Positions 29,476-37,631 of a DNA stretch of 39,165 nt are shown in pieces. This stretch comes from WLMZ01 sp037140375 (GTDB lineage Bacteria > Actinomycetota > Acidimicrobiia > Acidimicrobiales > Ilumatobacteraceae): contig JBAXER010000022.1 of NCBI GenBank assembly GCA_037140375.1, forward strand, positions 1-39,165. Direction: 5' to 3'. The position numbers were made by a program, and so were the translations under genes. How positions within the stretch are numbered: the first letter of the stretch is position 1; every line of letters begins with the position of its first letter. Under the pieces are notes generated by a model that was given only the letters and a program-made list of their open reading frames with translations, was not told the origin of the DNA and made no database searches.

Positions 29476-32313
29476 ATGGCTCACGCCGACTCTGACATCC
29501 CAAATTTTCGTTACTCATCCGCGCTCGCCCAAGACATCGAGCTGCGTTGGCAGCATTGGTGGGATAGCCACGGCACCTTCGAGGCACCGAACCCGGCCGG
29601 GCCACTCGGCGACCCAGCAGCGGTAGCCGGCCGCGAGAAGATGTTTGTTCTCGACATGTTCCCGTACCCATCAGGCGCGGGCTTGCACGTGGGGCATCCG
29701 CTCGGATTTATCGGCACCGATGTGTTCAGCCGCTACAAGCGAATGGCTGGCTACAACGTGTGTTACACGATGGGCTTCGATGCCTTCGGTCTTCCCGCCG
29801 AGCAGTACGCAGTGCAGACTGGCCAGCATCCGGCCATCACCACTGCCGCCAACATCGCCACGATGCGGCGTCAGTTGGCACGCCTCGGCCTGAGCCACGA
29901 CAAACGCCGCAGCATTGAGACCACCGACCCGCAGTACTACCGCTGGACCCAGTGGATCTTCTTGCAAATCTTCAACTCGTGGTACGACACCAGCGCCAAC
30001 AATGGCGTCGGCAGTGCCCGACCAATCGCCGAACTGATCAGTGCATTCGAAGGCGGATCACGAGCCACACCCGATGGCCGAGCATGGTCATCACTATCAA
30101 AGGGCGAGCAGCGCAGCATCGTCGACGACCATCGCCTGGCATACGTGTCGGAGGCACCCGTCAACTGGTGTCCCGGTCTCGGCACGGTTGTAGCCAACGA
30201 AGAAGTCACCGCCGACGGACGCAGCGAGCGCGGCAACTTCCCCGTTTTTAAGCGCAATATGCGCCAGTGGATGATGCGCATCACGGCCTATGCAGATCGA
30301 CTCATCGACGACCTCGAACTGCTCGACTGGACCGATGCAATCAAGACGATGCAGCGCAACTGGATCGGTCGCAGCGAAGGCGCCCGCGTGCGCTTCGCCA
30401 GTGCGGCTGGCGACATCGAGGTGTTCACCACTCGCCCCGACACCCTATTTGGCGCAACCTTCATGGTGCTCGCTCCTGAGCATCCATTTGTAGCCCAGCT
30501 CACTACGGCCGACCAAGTCGATGCGGTGGCCGAATATCAGAGTGTTGCGAAGGCCAAAAAAGACATCGACCGGCAAGACGCCACTCGCGAAAAGACCGGC
30601 GTGTTCACCGGTTCGTTCGCCACCAACCCAGTCAACGGCCAGCAGATTCCTGTATGGATTGCCGACTACGTACTGATGGGCTACGGCACCGGGGCCATCA
30701 TGGCCGTGCCCTGCGGCGACCATCGCGACTTCGAGTTCGCCCGCCAGTTTGGTCTGTCGATTCCTGCGATTCAGCAACCACCTGCGTCTTGGTTCGCCGA
30801 GCGCAACATCGCCGAGTCGCTCGACACGTCTACATGGCCGGAGGCATTCGTCGGCGACGCCGTCTACGTGCAATCGGCCAATGCCGACGGTCTCGAACTC
30901 AACGGACTCTCATCGGTAACCGACGGCAAGCGCCTCGCCAACGAGTGGTTACAGGCCCGCGATCGCGGCCACGGCACCGTCAACTTCAGGTTGCGCGATT
31001 GGCTCTTCAGTCGCCAGCGCTACTGGGGCGAACCCTTTCCCATTGTGTACGACGAGTTCGGCCCGATCGGCCTCCCCGATTCGTCGCTGCCCGTGCTGCT
31101 GCCCGAAACCGAGTCGTTCTCGCCACGCACCTTCGATGCCAACGACGAGTTCAGCAACCCCGAATCACCGCTCGATCGACTTGACTGGTGGACCGACATC
31201 GAGATCGATCTCGGCGAGGGCACGCGCAGCTACCACCGCGACACCAACGTCATGCCCAACTGGGCTGGCTCGTGCTGGTACGAACTTCGCTATCTCGACC
31301 CAACCAACAACGACGTGCTCGTCGACAAAGAGGTTGAGCAATATTGGATGGGCCCACAAGGCGACGGACATCCGGGCGGCGTCGATCTGTATGTCGGTGG
31401 CGTCGAGCACGCCGTGTTGCACTTGTTGTATTCGCGCTTTTGGCACAAGGTGCTGTTCGATCTTGGCCACGTGTCGTCGAAAGAACCGTTCCACCGTTTG
31501 TTCAACCAAGGCATGATCTTGGCTGCGGCCTACAAGGACGAACGCGATGTTTACGTCGACGCGGCAAGCGTTCAAGAGGCCGGCGGACAGTTCACGTTCG
31601 AGGGCAAGCCGGTCACACGCGAGTGGGGCAAGATGGGCAAGAGCCTCAAGAACGCTGTCTCCCCCGACGAGATGTACGAGGCCTACGGCGCCGACACCTT
31701 GCGTCTCTACGAAATGAGCACGGGCCCGATGGACGCCTCGCGCCCATGGGAAACCCGCGACGTCGTGGGCATGCATCGATTCTTGCAACGCATCTGGCGC
31801 AACCTCGTCGATGAGGAGACTGGCGAACTGCGTCTGGGCGCCGCCGCCGACATCGACACGGTTCGGTTGTTGCACCGCACGATCAACGACGTGCGCACCG
31901 ACATGGACGAACTGCACTTCAACACCGCCATCGCCAAGATGATCGAACTCAATAACGCGCTCACCAAACTCGGCGCCTGCCCGCACGATCTAGCCGAGTC
32001 ACTGGTGCTGATGATCGCTCCGCTGTGCCCGCACATCGCCGAAGAGTTGTGGAGCAAATTGGGTCACACCGACTCGCTCACCAACACTCCGTTCCCGGTT
32101 GCAGACCCTGCGTTGCTGGTGTCCGAGAACACCGAGCTGCCGGTGCAAGTAAACGGCAAGTTCCGTAGCCGCATTGTGGTGCCAACCGACGCCACCGACG
32201 ATCAGGTACGCGCCGCTGCGCTCGCCGACGACAAGGTCATCGCCGCTCTGGCCGGAGCTACCCCGAAGAAGATCATCGTGGTGCCCGGCCGCACGGTGAA
32301 CATCGTCGCCTAG
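29476..32313 (+). CDS. leuS: Leucyl-tRNA synthetase
   Basis: A 945-residue class I aminoacyl-tRNA synthetase. It has the HIGH-type motif HVGH at residues 71-74 within YPSGAGLHVGHPLG, and the KMSKS-type motif KMGKS at residues 719-723. The CP1 editing domain contains TRPDTLFGATFMVLAPEHP and GTGAIMAVPCGDHRDFEF, with the Asp that guards against mischarging. The catalytic-domain segment YWGEPFPIVYDE, the anticodon-binding helices and the C-terminal domain (VNGKFRSRIVVP) follow. The length is typical of actinobacterial LeuRS, which is longer than the ~860 residues of E. coli. ATG 29476 is supported by a -10-like box; GTG 29470 would add two residues. It stands alone, with a dehydrogenase gene 54 bases downstream. 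Confidence 0.97.
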   Translation: MAHADSDIPNFRYSSALAQDIELRWQHWWDSHGTFEAPNPAGPLGDPAAVAGREKMFVLDMFPYPSGAGLHVGHPLGFIGTDVFSRYKRMAGYNVCYTMGFDAFGLPAEQYAVQTGQHPAITTAANIATMRRQLARLGLSHDKRRSIETTDPQYYRWTQWIFLQIFNSWYDTSANNGVGSARPIAELISAFEGGSRATPDGRAWSSLSKGEQRSIVDDHRLAYVSEAPVNWCPGLGTVVANEEVTADGRSERGNFPVFKRNMRQWMMRITAYADRLIDDLELLDWTDAIKTMQRNWIGRSEGARVRFASAAGDIEVFTTRPDTLFGATFMVLAPEHPFVAQLTTADQVDAVAEYQSVAKAKKDIDRQDATREKTGVFTGSFATNPVNGQQIPVWIADYVLMGYGTGAIMAVPCGDHRDFEFARQFGLSIPAIQQPPASWFAERNIAESLDTSTWPEAFVGDAVYVQSANADGLELNGLSSVTDGKRLANEWLQARDRGHGTVNFRLRDWLFSRQRYWGEPFPIVYDEFGPIGLPDSSLPVLLPETESFSPRTFDANDEFSNPESPLDRLDWWTDIEIDLGEGTRSYHRDTNVMPNWAGSCWYELRYLDPTNNDVLVDKEVEQYWMGPQGDGHPGGVDLYVGGVEHAVLHLLYSRFWHKVLFDLGHVSSKEPFHRLFNQGMILAAAYKDERDVYVDAASVQEAGGQFTFEGKPVTREWGKMGKSLKNAVSPDEMYEAYGADTLRLYEMSTGPMDASRPWETRDVVGMHRFLQRIWRNLVDEETGELRLGAAADIDTVRLLHRTINDVRTDMDELHFNTAIAKMIELNNALTKLGACPHDLAESLVLMIAPLCPHIAEELWSKLGHTDSLTNTPFPVADPALLVSENTELPVQVNGKFRSRIVVPTDATDDQVRAAALADDKVIAALAGATPKKIIVVPGRTVNIVA

Positions 32314-32367
32314 TCATCGCTCGGCTTGGGTCCGCCCGTGGAGCCACGCACCGGCAACACTGTGCAG

Positions 32368-33108
32368 ATGTTTGACCTCACAGGCAAGACAGCGTTGGTC
32401 ACTGGTGCAGGACAATCAGTGGGCGCTGGCATTGCTGCGGCGCTCGCTGCACAGGGATGCCATGTGTTTGTCAACGACGTGGTGGCCGAACGCGCCGAGC
32501 ACACGGCTGCGGCCCTCCGTGCCTCTGACGCACTCGCAACTGCGGCGCCGTTCGACGTCACCAATGCCGAGGCAGTGCAAGCAAGTATCGATGCGCTCGG
32601 GCCAATCGACATCCTCGTGAACAACGCTGGCAATGCCGGCGCGCACGGGTTCACGCCGAAGCAGTTCGTGGACATGGAGCCCAGCGAGTACGCACGGTTC
32701 GTCGATGTGAATCTGTTCGGCGTGATGCACTGCACGCGAGCTGTACTCGCCGGGATGCAAGCACGCGGGTGGGGGCGAGTCATCACCATTGCGTCGGGTG
32801 CGGGCACCGTCGGGAACCGCATGGGTATCTCGGCGTATGGCGCTGCCAAAGGCGGAGCCATCGCGTTCATGCGCCACATCGCGATCGAGTCGGCGCGACG
32901 CGGCGTCACCGCAAACTCGCTTGCGCTCGGCCTGATGGCCAACACCGATGGCGGGGCGTTCACCGAGCAGATCGCCAAGACCATTCCGGTCGGACGCTTG
33001 GGGACCCCTGCCGACATCGGCGCCGCGTGCGTTTGGTTGGCCAGTAACGAAGGCGCGTGGGTCACCGGCCAGACCATCACCATCGACGGCGGATCCAACC
33101 CGAGCTAA
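32368..33108 (+). CDS. Short-chain dehydrogenase/reductase
   Basis: A 246-residue Rossmann-fold oxidoreductase. The cofactor loop TGAGQSVGAG departs from the usual TGxxxGIG (Val for Ile, with an inserted-looking Gln-Ser). NNAG, the catalytic Ser-Tyr-Lys set (IASGAG, then SAYGAAKGG) and the C-terminal WVTGQTITIDGG all fit classical SDRs. Asp at the end of beta-2 (FVNDV) suggests NAD(H) preference. ATG 32368 is used, since the upstream in-frame codons lack similarity. Substrate unknown. It lies between leuS and a second SDR on the same strand. Confidence 0.87.
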   Translation: MFDLTGKTALVTGAGQSVGAGIAAALAAQGCHVFVNDVVAERAEHTAAALRASDALATAAPFDVTNAEAVQASIDALGPIDILVNNAGNAGAHGFTPKQFVDMEPSEYARFVDVNLFGVMHCTRAVLAGMQARGWGRVITIASGAGTVGNRMGISAYGAAKGGAIAFMRHIAIESARRGVTANSLALGLMANTDGGAFTEQIAKTIPVGRLGTPADIGAACVWLASNEGAWVTGQTITIDGGSNPS

Positions 33109-33137
33109 CCCCGCAGTCCCCTCGCCGCCGCCCCAGA

Positions 33138-33172
33138 AAGCGTGACCGCACGTCTACCGTGCGTTCACGCTT
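33138..33172 (+). terminator. Terminator-like hairpin between the two dehydrogenases
   Basis: Fifteen-base arms (33138-33152 and 33158-33172) pair with one mismatch around TCTAC, 29 bases after the first dehydrogenase stop. There is no T-run. It separates the two SDR genes, suggesting that they are not one unit. Confidence 0.6.
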
Positions 33173-33229
33173 CACGACTAAGTTCCACTGCTCGATCACC
33201 CATTCGCAGCACTGCCCTTCGGAGGCCTC

Positions 33230-34003
33230 ATGGACACCAACCGCATCAACAAGTTGTTTGGTCTGGAGGGCCGAGTCGCCATCATCACCGGCGCCACCCG
33301 CGGCATCGGCCGCTCAATCGCTGAAGGCTTCGTCGATGCTGGCGCAACCGTGGTGGTCGTGAGCCGCAAGGCGGAGGCCGTCGACGAGACCGTTCACGCC
33401 TTGCAGCAGCGCGGCGGCACCGCCCTCGGCATCGCTGCGCACCTTGGCGACCTCGACGACATTCAGCGCATCGTCGACACAACCGTGCACACGTTTGGCC
33501 GTATCGACATCGTGGTGAACAACGCGGCAACGGCCTTAAGTCAACCGCTCGGGTCACTTACTGCCGAGGCCTGGGGCAAGGTGAACGATGTCAACCTACG
33601 CGGACCGGTGTTCCTCATCGAAGCTGCGCTTCAACATCTACTGGTGAGCCCACACGCCTCGGTCATCAACGTGATTTCGGCTGGAGCGTTCTTGCCGTCG
33701 GTTGCCTCGGCGATGTATGCCAGCACCAAGTCGGGTCTGCTGTCGTTCACTCGCACCATGGCAGCCGACTTCGCTACACGCGGCATCCGGGTCAATGCGA
33801 TTGCCCCAGGCACGGTAGAGACCGACATGGTGCTCAACAACACACCCGAGGCCCAGCAGCGCATGGCCCAAGCATGCTCGATGAAGCGGATGGCTCATCC
33901 CGACGAGATGGTCGGGCCTGCGCTCTTCTTGGCATCCGACGCATCGAGCTATGTGACCGGCCAAGTTGTGCTCGCCGACGGCGGACTCGTGCCAGCTCGT
34001 TAG
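33230..34003 (+). CDS. Short-chain dehydrogenase/reductase
   Basis: A 257-residue classical SDR with the cofactor loop TGATRGIGR, Arg after beta-2 (VVSRKAEAV, suggesting NADP(H)), NNAA, the catalytic Ser (ISAG) with MYASTKSG (Tyr-x3-Lys), and the ending SSYVTGQVVLADGG. It resembles the gluconate/3-oxoacyl-reductase-like SDRs common in actinobacterial lipid catabolism, but the substrate cannot be assigned. ATG 33230 follows CGGAGG 4-9 nt upstream. It converges with the iron-sulfur photolyase gene. Confidence 0.9.
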   Translation: MDTNRINKLFGLEGRVAIITGATRGIGRSIAEGFVDAGATVVVVSRKAEAVDETVHALQQRGGTALGIAAHLGDLDDIQRIVDTTVHTFGRIDIVVNNAATALSQPLGSLTAEAWGKVNDVNLRGPVFLIEAALQHLLVSPHASVINVISAGAFLPSVASAMYASTKSGLLSFTRTMAADFATRGIRVNAIAPGTVETDMVLNNTPEAQQRMAQACSMKRMAHPDEMVGPALFLASDASSYVTGQVVLADGGLVPAR

Positions 34004-34055
34004 GAAAACGGGCGATGCGTCGCCGACGATCGATACGCAGAACGTAACAGCGCGC

Positions 34056-35570
34056 TCACAACTCGCCGCGGTCGAGTCGATCCAGAACTTCGATCGCTCG
34101 TTCGCGGACGGCCGGCAGGTTACTCAACGCTCGCATCGCTGCGAGCGGGCGCGCCATGCGGTGATTGCCGGCGAGCGCATCAGCGTTGCGGGCAAGGAAG
34201 TCCCAGTAGAGCGTGGTGAACGGGCAGGCATCGGGTCCGACCCGCTGCTTCGGGTCGAAGCGACACGTGCGGCACGAGTCACTCATCTTGTTGATGTAGG
34301 CCCCACCCGAGGCATAGGGCTTGGTGGCCATCTTGCCGCCGTCGGCAAACAGCGCCATCCCAATCACATTGGGCAACATCACCCACTCCGCTCCATCGAC
34401 GAAACTCGCCCGCATCCAGTCGGTCATCGCCGCCGGATCTACGCCAGCCGTGAGGGCCAGGTTGCCGAGCACCATCAGCCGCTCGATGTGATGCGCGTAG
34501 CCGTGGTCGTGCACGTGTCCGATCACGCTCGAAACGCACGCCATCTTGGTGTCAGCCCCCGTGAACGAGGGCGGCACAGGCCTCGTGGCACCGAGCACAT
34601 TGGCGCTCCGGTAGCGAGGCATCCACAGCCAATAGACACCCCATACGTATTCGCGCCAGCCAACCACCTGACGAATGAAGCCCTCAACCGAGTTGAGCGG
34701 AGCCATGCCACGGCGATACGCAAGCTCAGCGGCTTGCACGATCTCGCTCGGATGGAGCAGGCCGATGTTCATCGATGACGACAGCGCCGAGTGAGCCAGC
34801 TTCCACTCCGCGGCGAGCATCGCATCCTCGTGCGGCCCGAACAACGCCAATCCAGATTCAATGAACTCGCTCAGTCGGATCAACGCCTGCGCGCGCGTGA
34901 CGGGCCACGTGCCGTCGGGGTCGGCTCCGAAGGTGGTCTGCGGAAGTCGATCGAGCACGGCACGGTCGATCTCGTCGAGTTCGAACCGCTCGATAGAGGG
35001 CCACGCGCGACCATCTCGCGGTGGCGGTTCTCGATTGTCGTGATCAAAGTTCCACTGACCGCCAACAGGCACGCGGCCGCCACGCCCATCGTCGTCGACC
35101 AACACTCCGAGGCGCTGTCGTTGCCACCTGTAGAAGTCCTCCATGGTGAGCCGCTTGCGGTCGGCGGCCCATGCTGCAAAGTCGTCGTAATGGCACAGAA
35201 ACTGGTCGTTGCGCACCAGCTCGACACCCAAACGTTCGAGCGTCTCGCGAGCGTCCCAACTCGTGGGCTCCATCGCAATCACGGGTCCGCCGCCGAAGTC
35301 GTCGCTGTGATCCCGAAAGCCCTGCGCCAGGGTGCTCGCCCGACGGTAGTGAACCTCGAAGCCCTCAGCGCGCAGCTCGTCGGCGAAGTGCATCATTGCC
35401 GACAGCACCAGATGTAACCGCTGACGATGCCACGTCCGGGAACCGATGAGCGTGTCACTCTCGACCAACAACACACGACACTCCCCCGGCTTTCGACCCG
35501 CAAGAGCGCCCCGAGAGCGGTCGAGCTGATCGCCGAAAATCCAGACGGTTGGAATTGAGATTACGGCCAT
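34056..35570 (-). CDS. Iron-sulfur bacterial cryptochrome/photolyase (6-4 type, FeS-BCP)
   Basis: A 504-residue protein of the family typified by Agrobacterium PhrB, which repairs pyrimidine(6-4)pyrimidone lesions and holds FAD, a lumazine antenna and a [4Fe-4S] cluster. It starts with WIFGDQLD and contains EGFIRQVVGWREYVWGVYW, GYAHHIERLMVLGN, ASFVDGAEWVMLPNVIGM and KPYASGGAYINKMSDSC. Cysteines 345, 433, 436 and 449 (MACVSS; SCRTC; DACPF) have exactly the relative spacing I recall for the PhrB cluster ligands (350, 438, 441, 454), and the His pair 360-361 matches too. ATG 35570 gives the normal length; a farther in-frame start at 35621 is less likely. It is divergent from the universal stress gene. 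Confidence 0.92.
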   Translation of the reverse strand: MAVISIPTVWIFGDQLDRSRGALAGRKPGECRVLLVESDTLIGSRTWHRQRLHLVLSAMMHFADELRAEGFEVHYRRASTLAQGFRDHSDDFGGGPVIAMEPTSWDARETLERLGVELVRNDQFLCHYDDFAAWAADRKRLTMEDFYRWQRQRLGVLVDDDGRGGRVPVGGQWNFDHDNREPPPRDGRAWPSIERFELDEIDRAVLDRLPQTTFGADPDGTWPVTRAQALIRLSEFIESGLALFGPHEDAMLAAEWKLAHSALSSSMNIGLLHPSEIVQAAELAYRRGMAPLNSVEGFIRQVVGWREYVWGVYWLWMPRYRSANVLGATRPVPPSFTGADTKMACVSSVIGHVHDHGYAHHIERLMVLGNLALTAGVDPAAMTDWMRASFVDGAEWVMLPNVIGMALFADGGKMATKPYASGGAYINKMSDSCRTCRFDPKQRVGPDACPFTTLYWDFLARNADALAGNHRMARPLAAMRALSNLPAVRERAIEVLDRLDRGEL

Positions 35571-35711
35571 CGCAAGCGCGGGATCAGGACGTAAACGACG
35601 CGAACGCCGTGCTGACGGCAACAGTTGATGTTGCCTCGCCGATGGAGCCGATCATGAATGAAAACCATAGCGGTGAGCCAGGCCGCCTTTCTCGTGCCTG
35701 AGGAAAACTGA

Positions 35712-35725
35712 GTACTTTCGGCCCT
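35712..35725 (+). promoter_or_regulatory. DosR-box-like sequence upstream of universal stress gene
   Basis: GTACTTTCGGCCCT resembles the half-degenerate dormancy-regulator boxes of mycobacteria (GGGACTTTNGGCCCT-like versions of the TTSGGGACTWWAGTCCCSAA consensus). It lies 34 bases before the UspA start, where such boxes occur. This is motif resemblance only; no dosR gene is in the window. Confidence 0.35.
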
Positions 35726-35759
35726 ATCGCCTGCTGACATCTGCGACCACCATGACCGC

Positions 35760-36194
35760 ATGAAAACAATTGTTGTTGGAGTCGATGGGTCCGAGGGTTC
35801 GAGCGACGCACTGAAGTGGGCCGTTACCGAAGCCAAGTTGCGTGGCTGTTCGCTGCAAGTTGTGTACAGCTGGCAGTACCCGCTGTATGTCACCTCGGAG
35901 CCCATCTACATGCCACCACCAGACAAGGACTTGATCATCAAAGGCGCCAAGTCGACAGCCGAGAAGTTGGTCGCCGACGCCGAAGTCGCTGAAGCGGGCG
36001 TGACGTTCACGATCGAGACGCCGCAGGGCCGCCCCGGACCCGAACTGGTAAGGCTCGCCGCCGATGCCGAAATGCTGGTGGTTGGATCCCGCGGCGCCGG
36101 TTCGGTTCGCGAACTGTTACTTGGATCAGTGTCGAACTATTGCGCCCACCACAGCCCTTGCCCGGTTGTTCTGGTGCGACCCACCGACAAGTAG
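35760..36194 (+). CDS. Universal stress protein (UspA family)
   Basis: A 144-residue single-domain Usp. It begins MKTIVVGVDGSEGSSDALKW and carries the ATP-binding motif G-x2-G-x9-G-S (GSRGAGSVRELLLGS) before the last strand (CPVVLVRP). Members bind ATP and are induced in stasis or low oxygen. The second Usp at 37204-37614 is clearly paralogous (EGRPG, NYCAH, CPVV in the same places). No ribosome site precedes ATG 35760. A DosR-box-like sequence is 34 bases upstream. The iron-sulfur photolyase is divergent from it. Confidence 0.93.
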   Translation: MKTIVVGVDGSEGSSDALKWAVTEAKLRGCSLQVVYSWQYPLYVTSEPIYMPPPDKDLIIKGAKSTAEKLVADAEVAEAGVTFTIETPQGRPGPELVRLAADAEMLVVGSRGAGSVRELLLGSVSNYCAHHSPCPVVLVRPTDK

Positions 36195-36218
36195 CGAAGC
36201 AGCGCCCCTCGACCGCTG

Positions 36219-36224
36219 TAACGT
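36219..36224 (+). promoter_or_regulatory. Putative -10 box (TAACGT) for the oxygenase gene
   Basis: TAACGT ends 9 nt before ATG 36234. AAGG lies between them (36225-36228, 5 nt before the ATG), so leaderless and leadered initiation are both conceivable. Confidence 0.35.
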
Positions 36225-36233
36225 AAGGCTCCT

Positions 36234-37088
36234 ATGCAGGTTGACGTCGTCGATTTTCAGGCTGCTGACGCGCCGCAAGCGTTTACCGAGTCGCTCCACA
36301 ACACCGGCTTTGCCGTGCTCGTGAACCATCCGTTGCCGCCTTCTCTCGTGCAGGGCATCTACGACGAATGGCTCGACTTCTTCAACACCGACGCTAAGTA
36401 CGCCTACCGATACGACGAAGAGAACCAGAACGGTTACTTCGGACCTGATGTCTCCGAGACCGCCAAGGGCAACACGGTTCGCGACATCAAAGAGTTCTTC
36501 CATGTGTACCCATGGGGTCGCTATCCGAGCACTGTCAGCGACGCGGCGCTGCGTTATGCCGAACAGGCAACCGAAATTGCGCGCACCTTGCTGTCGTGGG
36601 TTGAGGCCCACACCCCCGCATCGGTGTCGGCACAATTTTCGCGACCGCTCAACCAGATGCTCGACGGCAGCACGCGCACTCTGCTGCGTGTTCTGCGATA
36701 TCCACCGCTCACCGGCAACGAGCCCGCTGGCGCTGTGCGCGCCGCAGCGCACGAAGACATCAACTTGCTCACGGTGTTGCCCGCATCAAACGAATCGGGT
36801 CTGCAAGTACGCGACATCAACGGCGCCTGGCACGACGTGCCGTGCGACTACGGCAGCATGGCAGTCAACTGTGGCGACATGCTCGCCCTGGCCAGCGGCG
36901 GCTACTACCCGTCGACAACGCATCGGGTGCTCAACCCAACCGGCGACTCGGCAATGCGCTCGCGGCTGTCGGTGCCGTTGTTCTTGCACCCTGCTGACGA
37001 CGTGATTCTGGCCGAGGGTCGCACGGCGTTCGAGTTCTTGCACGAACGCATCGCCGAGTTGCGTAGCCAAGACATCAAACCCAACTGA
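36234..37088 (+). CDS. 2-oxoglutarate/Fe(II) oxygenase, isopenicillin-N-synthase-like
   Basis: A 284-residue double-stranded beta-helix oxygenase. An N-terminal helper domain (LHNTGFAVLVNHPLP) precedes the catalytic core. The iron ligands are His173 and Asp175 (AAHEDINLLT) and His230 (TTHRVLNP). The 2-oxoglutarate anchor is Arg244-x-Ser246 (RSRLSVPLFLHP). It belongs to the broad family including isopenicillin N synthase, ethylene-forming enzyme and gibberellin oxidases; bacterial members of this kind mostly lack known substrates. It lies between two Usp genes, a placement that hints at stress-linked expression. Confidence 0.9.
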   Translation: MQVDVVDFQAADAPQAFTESLHNTGFAVLVNHPLPPSLVQGIYDEWLDFFNTDAKYAYRYDEENQNGYFGPDVSETAKGNTVRDIKEFFHVYPWGRYPSTVSDAALRYAEQATEIARTLLSWVEAHTPASVSAQFSRPLNQMLDGSTRTLLRVLRYPPLTGNEPAGAVRAAAHEDINLLTVLPASNESGLQVRDINGAWHDVPCDYGSMAVNCGDMLALASGGYYPSTTHRVLNPTGDSAMRSRLSVPLFLHPADDVILAEGRTAFEFLHERIAELRSQDIKPN

Positions 37089-37170
37089 GCCAACCCAAAG
37101 TGACCAAGGTCCCGAGTTGTTCAGCTCTGGCCATCGCACCACACCCAATCGCTTCGCTGCCAGCTTTCAG

Positions 37171-37200
37171 TAGAATCACACGGACCTAACAATCGAGGAA
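37171..37200 (+). promoter_or_regulatory. Putative -10 box and ribosome site of second usp gene
   Basis: TAGAAT (37171-37176) is close to the consensus -10, and GAGGAA (37195-37200) lies 3 nt before ATG 37204. Unlike several neighbours, this gene appears to have a normal leader. Confidence 0.55.
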
Positions 37201-37203
37201 CCC

Positions 37204-37614
37204 ATGGGCAGCATTGTCGTCGGTGTCGACGGATCTGAGAACTCGCGACATGCCCTTGAGTGGGCAATGGCCGAGGCCAAGTTGCGCAATGCGCGGCTCC
37301 TTGTGGTGTCGTGCTGGGAGTTCCCCACACTGGTCGCCACCGAAGTTGTATGGACCGTGGCGCCCGACGTGGTGGCCACCGCTGAGCGACTCGCTCAAGA
37401 AGTCAACCTCGATGCGTCGGGCGTGCAGTACACCATCATGGCGCCCGAAGGCAGGCCGGGCGGCGATCTCGTGCGCATCGCCGAACTCGCCGACATGCTC
37501 GTGGTCGGTTCACGCGGTTCAGGCTCATCGAGCGAGCTCTTGCTCGGATCTGTCGCGAACTACTGCGCGCACTACAGCCGTTGCCCCGTGGTCATCATTC
37601 ACCCACCCGCCTGA
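37204..37614 (+). CDS. Universal stress protein (UspA family)
   Basis: A 136-residue Usp paralogous to the protein at 35760-36194. It begins MGSIVVGVDGSENSRHALEW, has the nucleotide motif G-x2-G-x9-G-S (GSRGSGSSSELLLGS), and ends NYCAHYSRCPVVIIHPPA. It is slightly shorter in the middle loop (WEFPTLVATEVVW). ATG 37204 has GAGGAA upstream. It converges with the WS/DGAT acyltransferase gene, leaving only 17 bases between the stops. Confidence 0.93.
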   Translation: MGSIVVGVDGSENSRHALEWAMAEAKLRNARLLVVSCWEFPTLVATEVVWTVAPDVVATAERLAQEVNLDASGVQYTIMAPEGRPGGDLVRIAELADMLVVGSRGSGSSSELLLGSVANYCAHYSRCPVVIIHPPA

Positions 37615-37631
37615 CCCTCGTCGGATAACGG

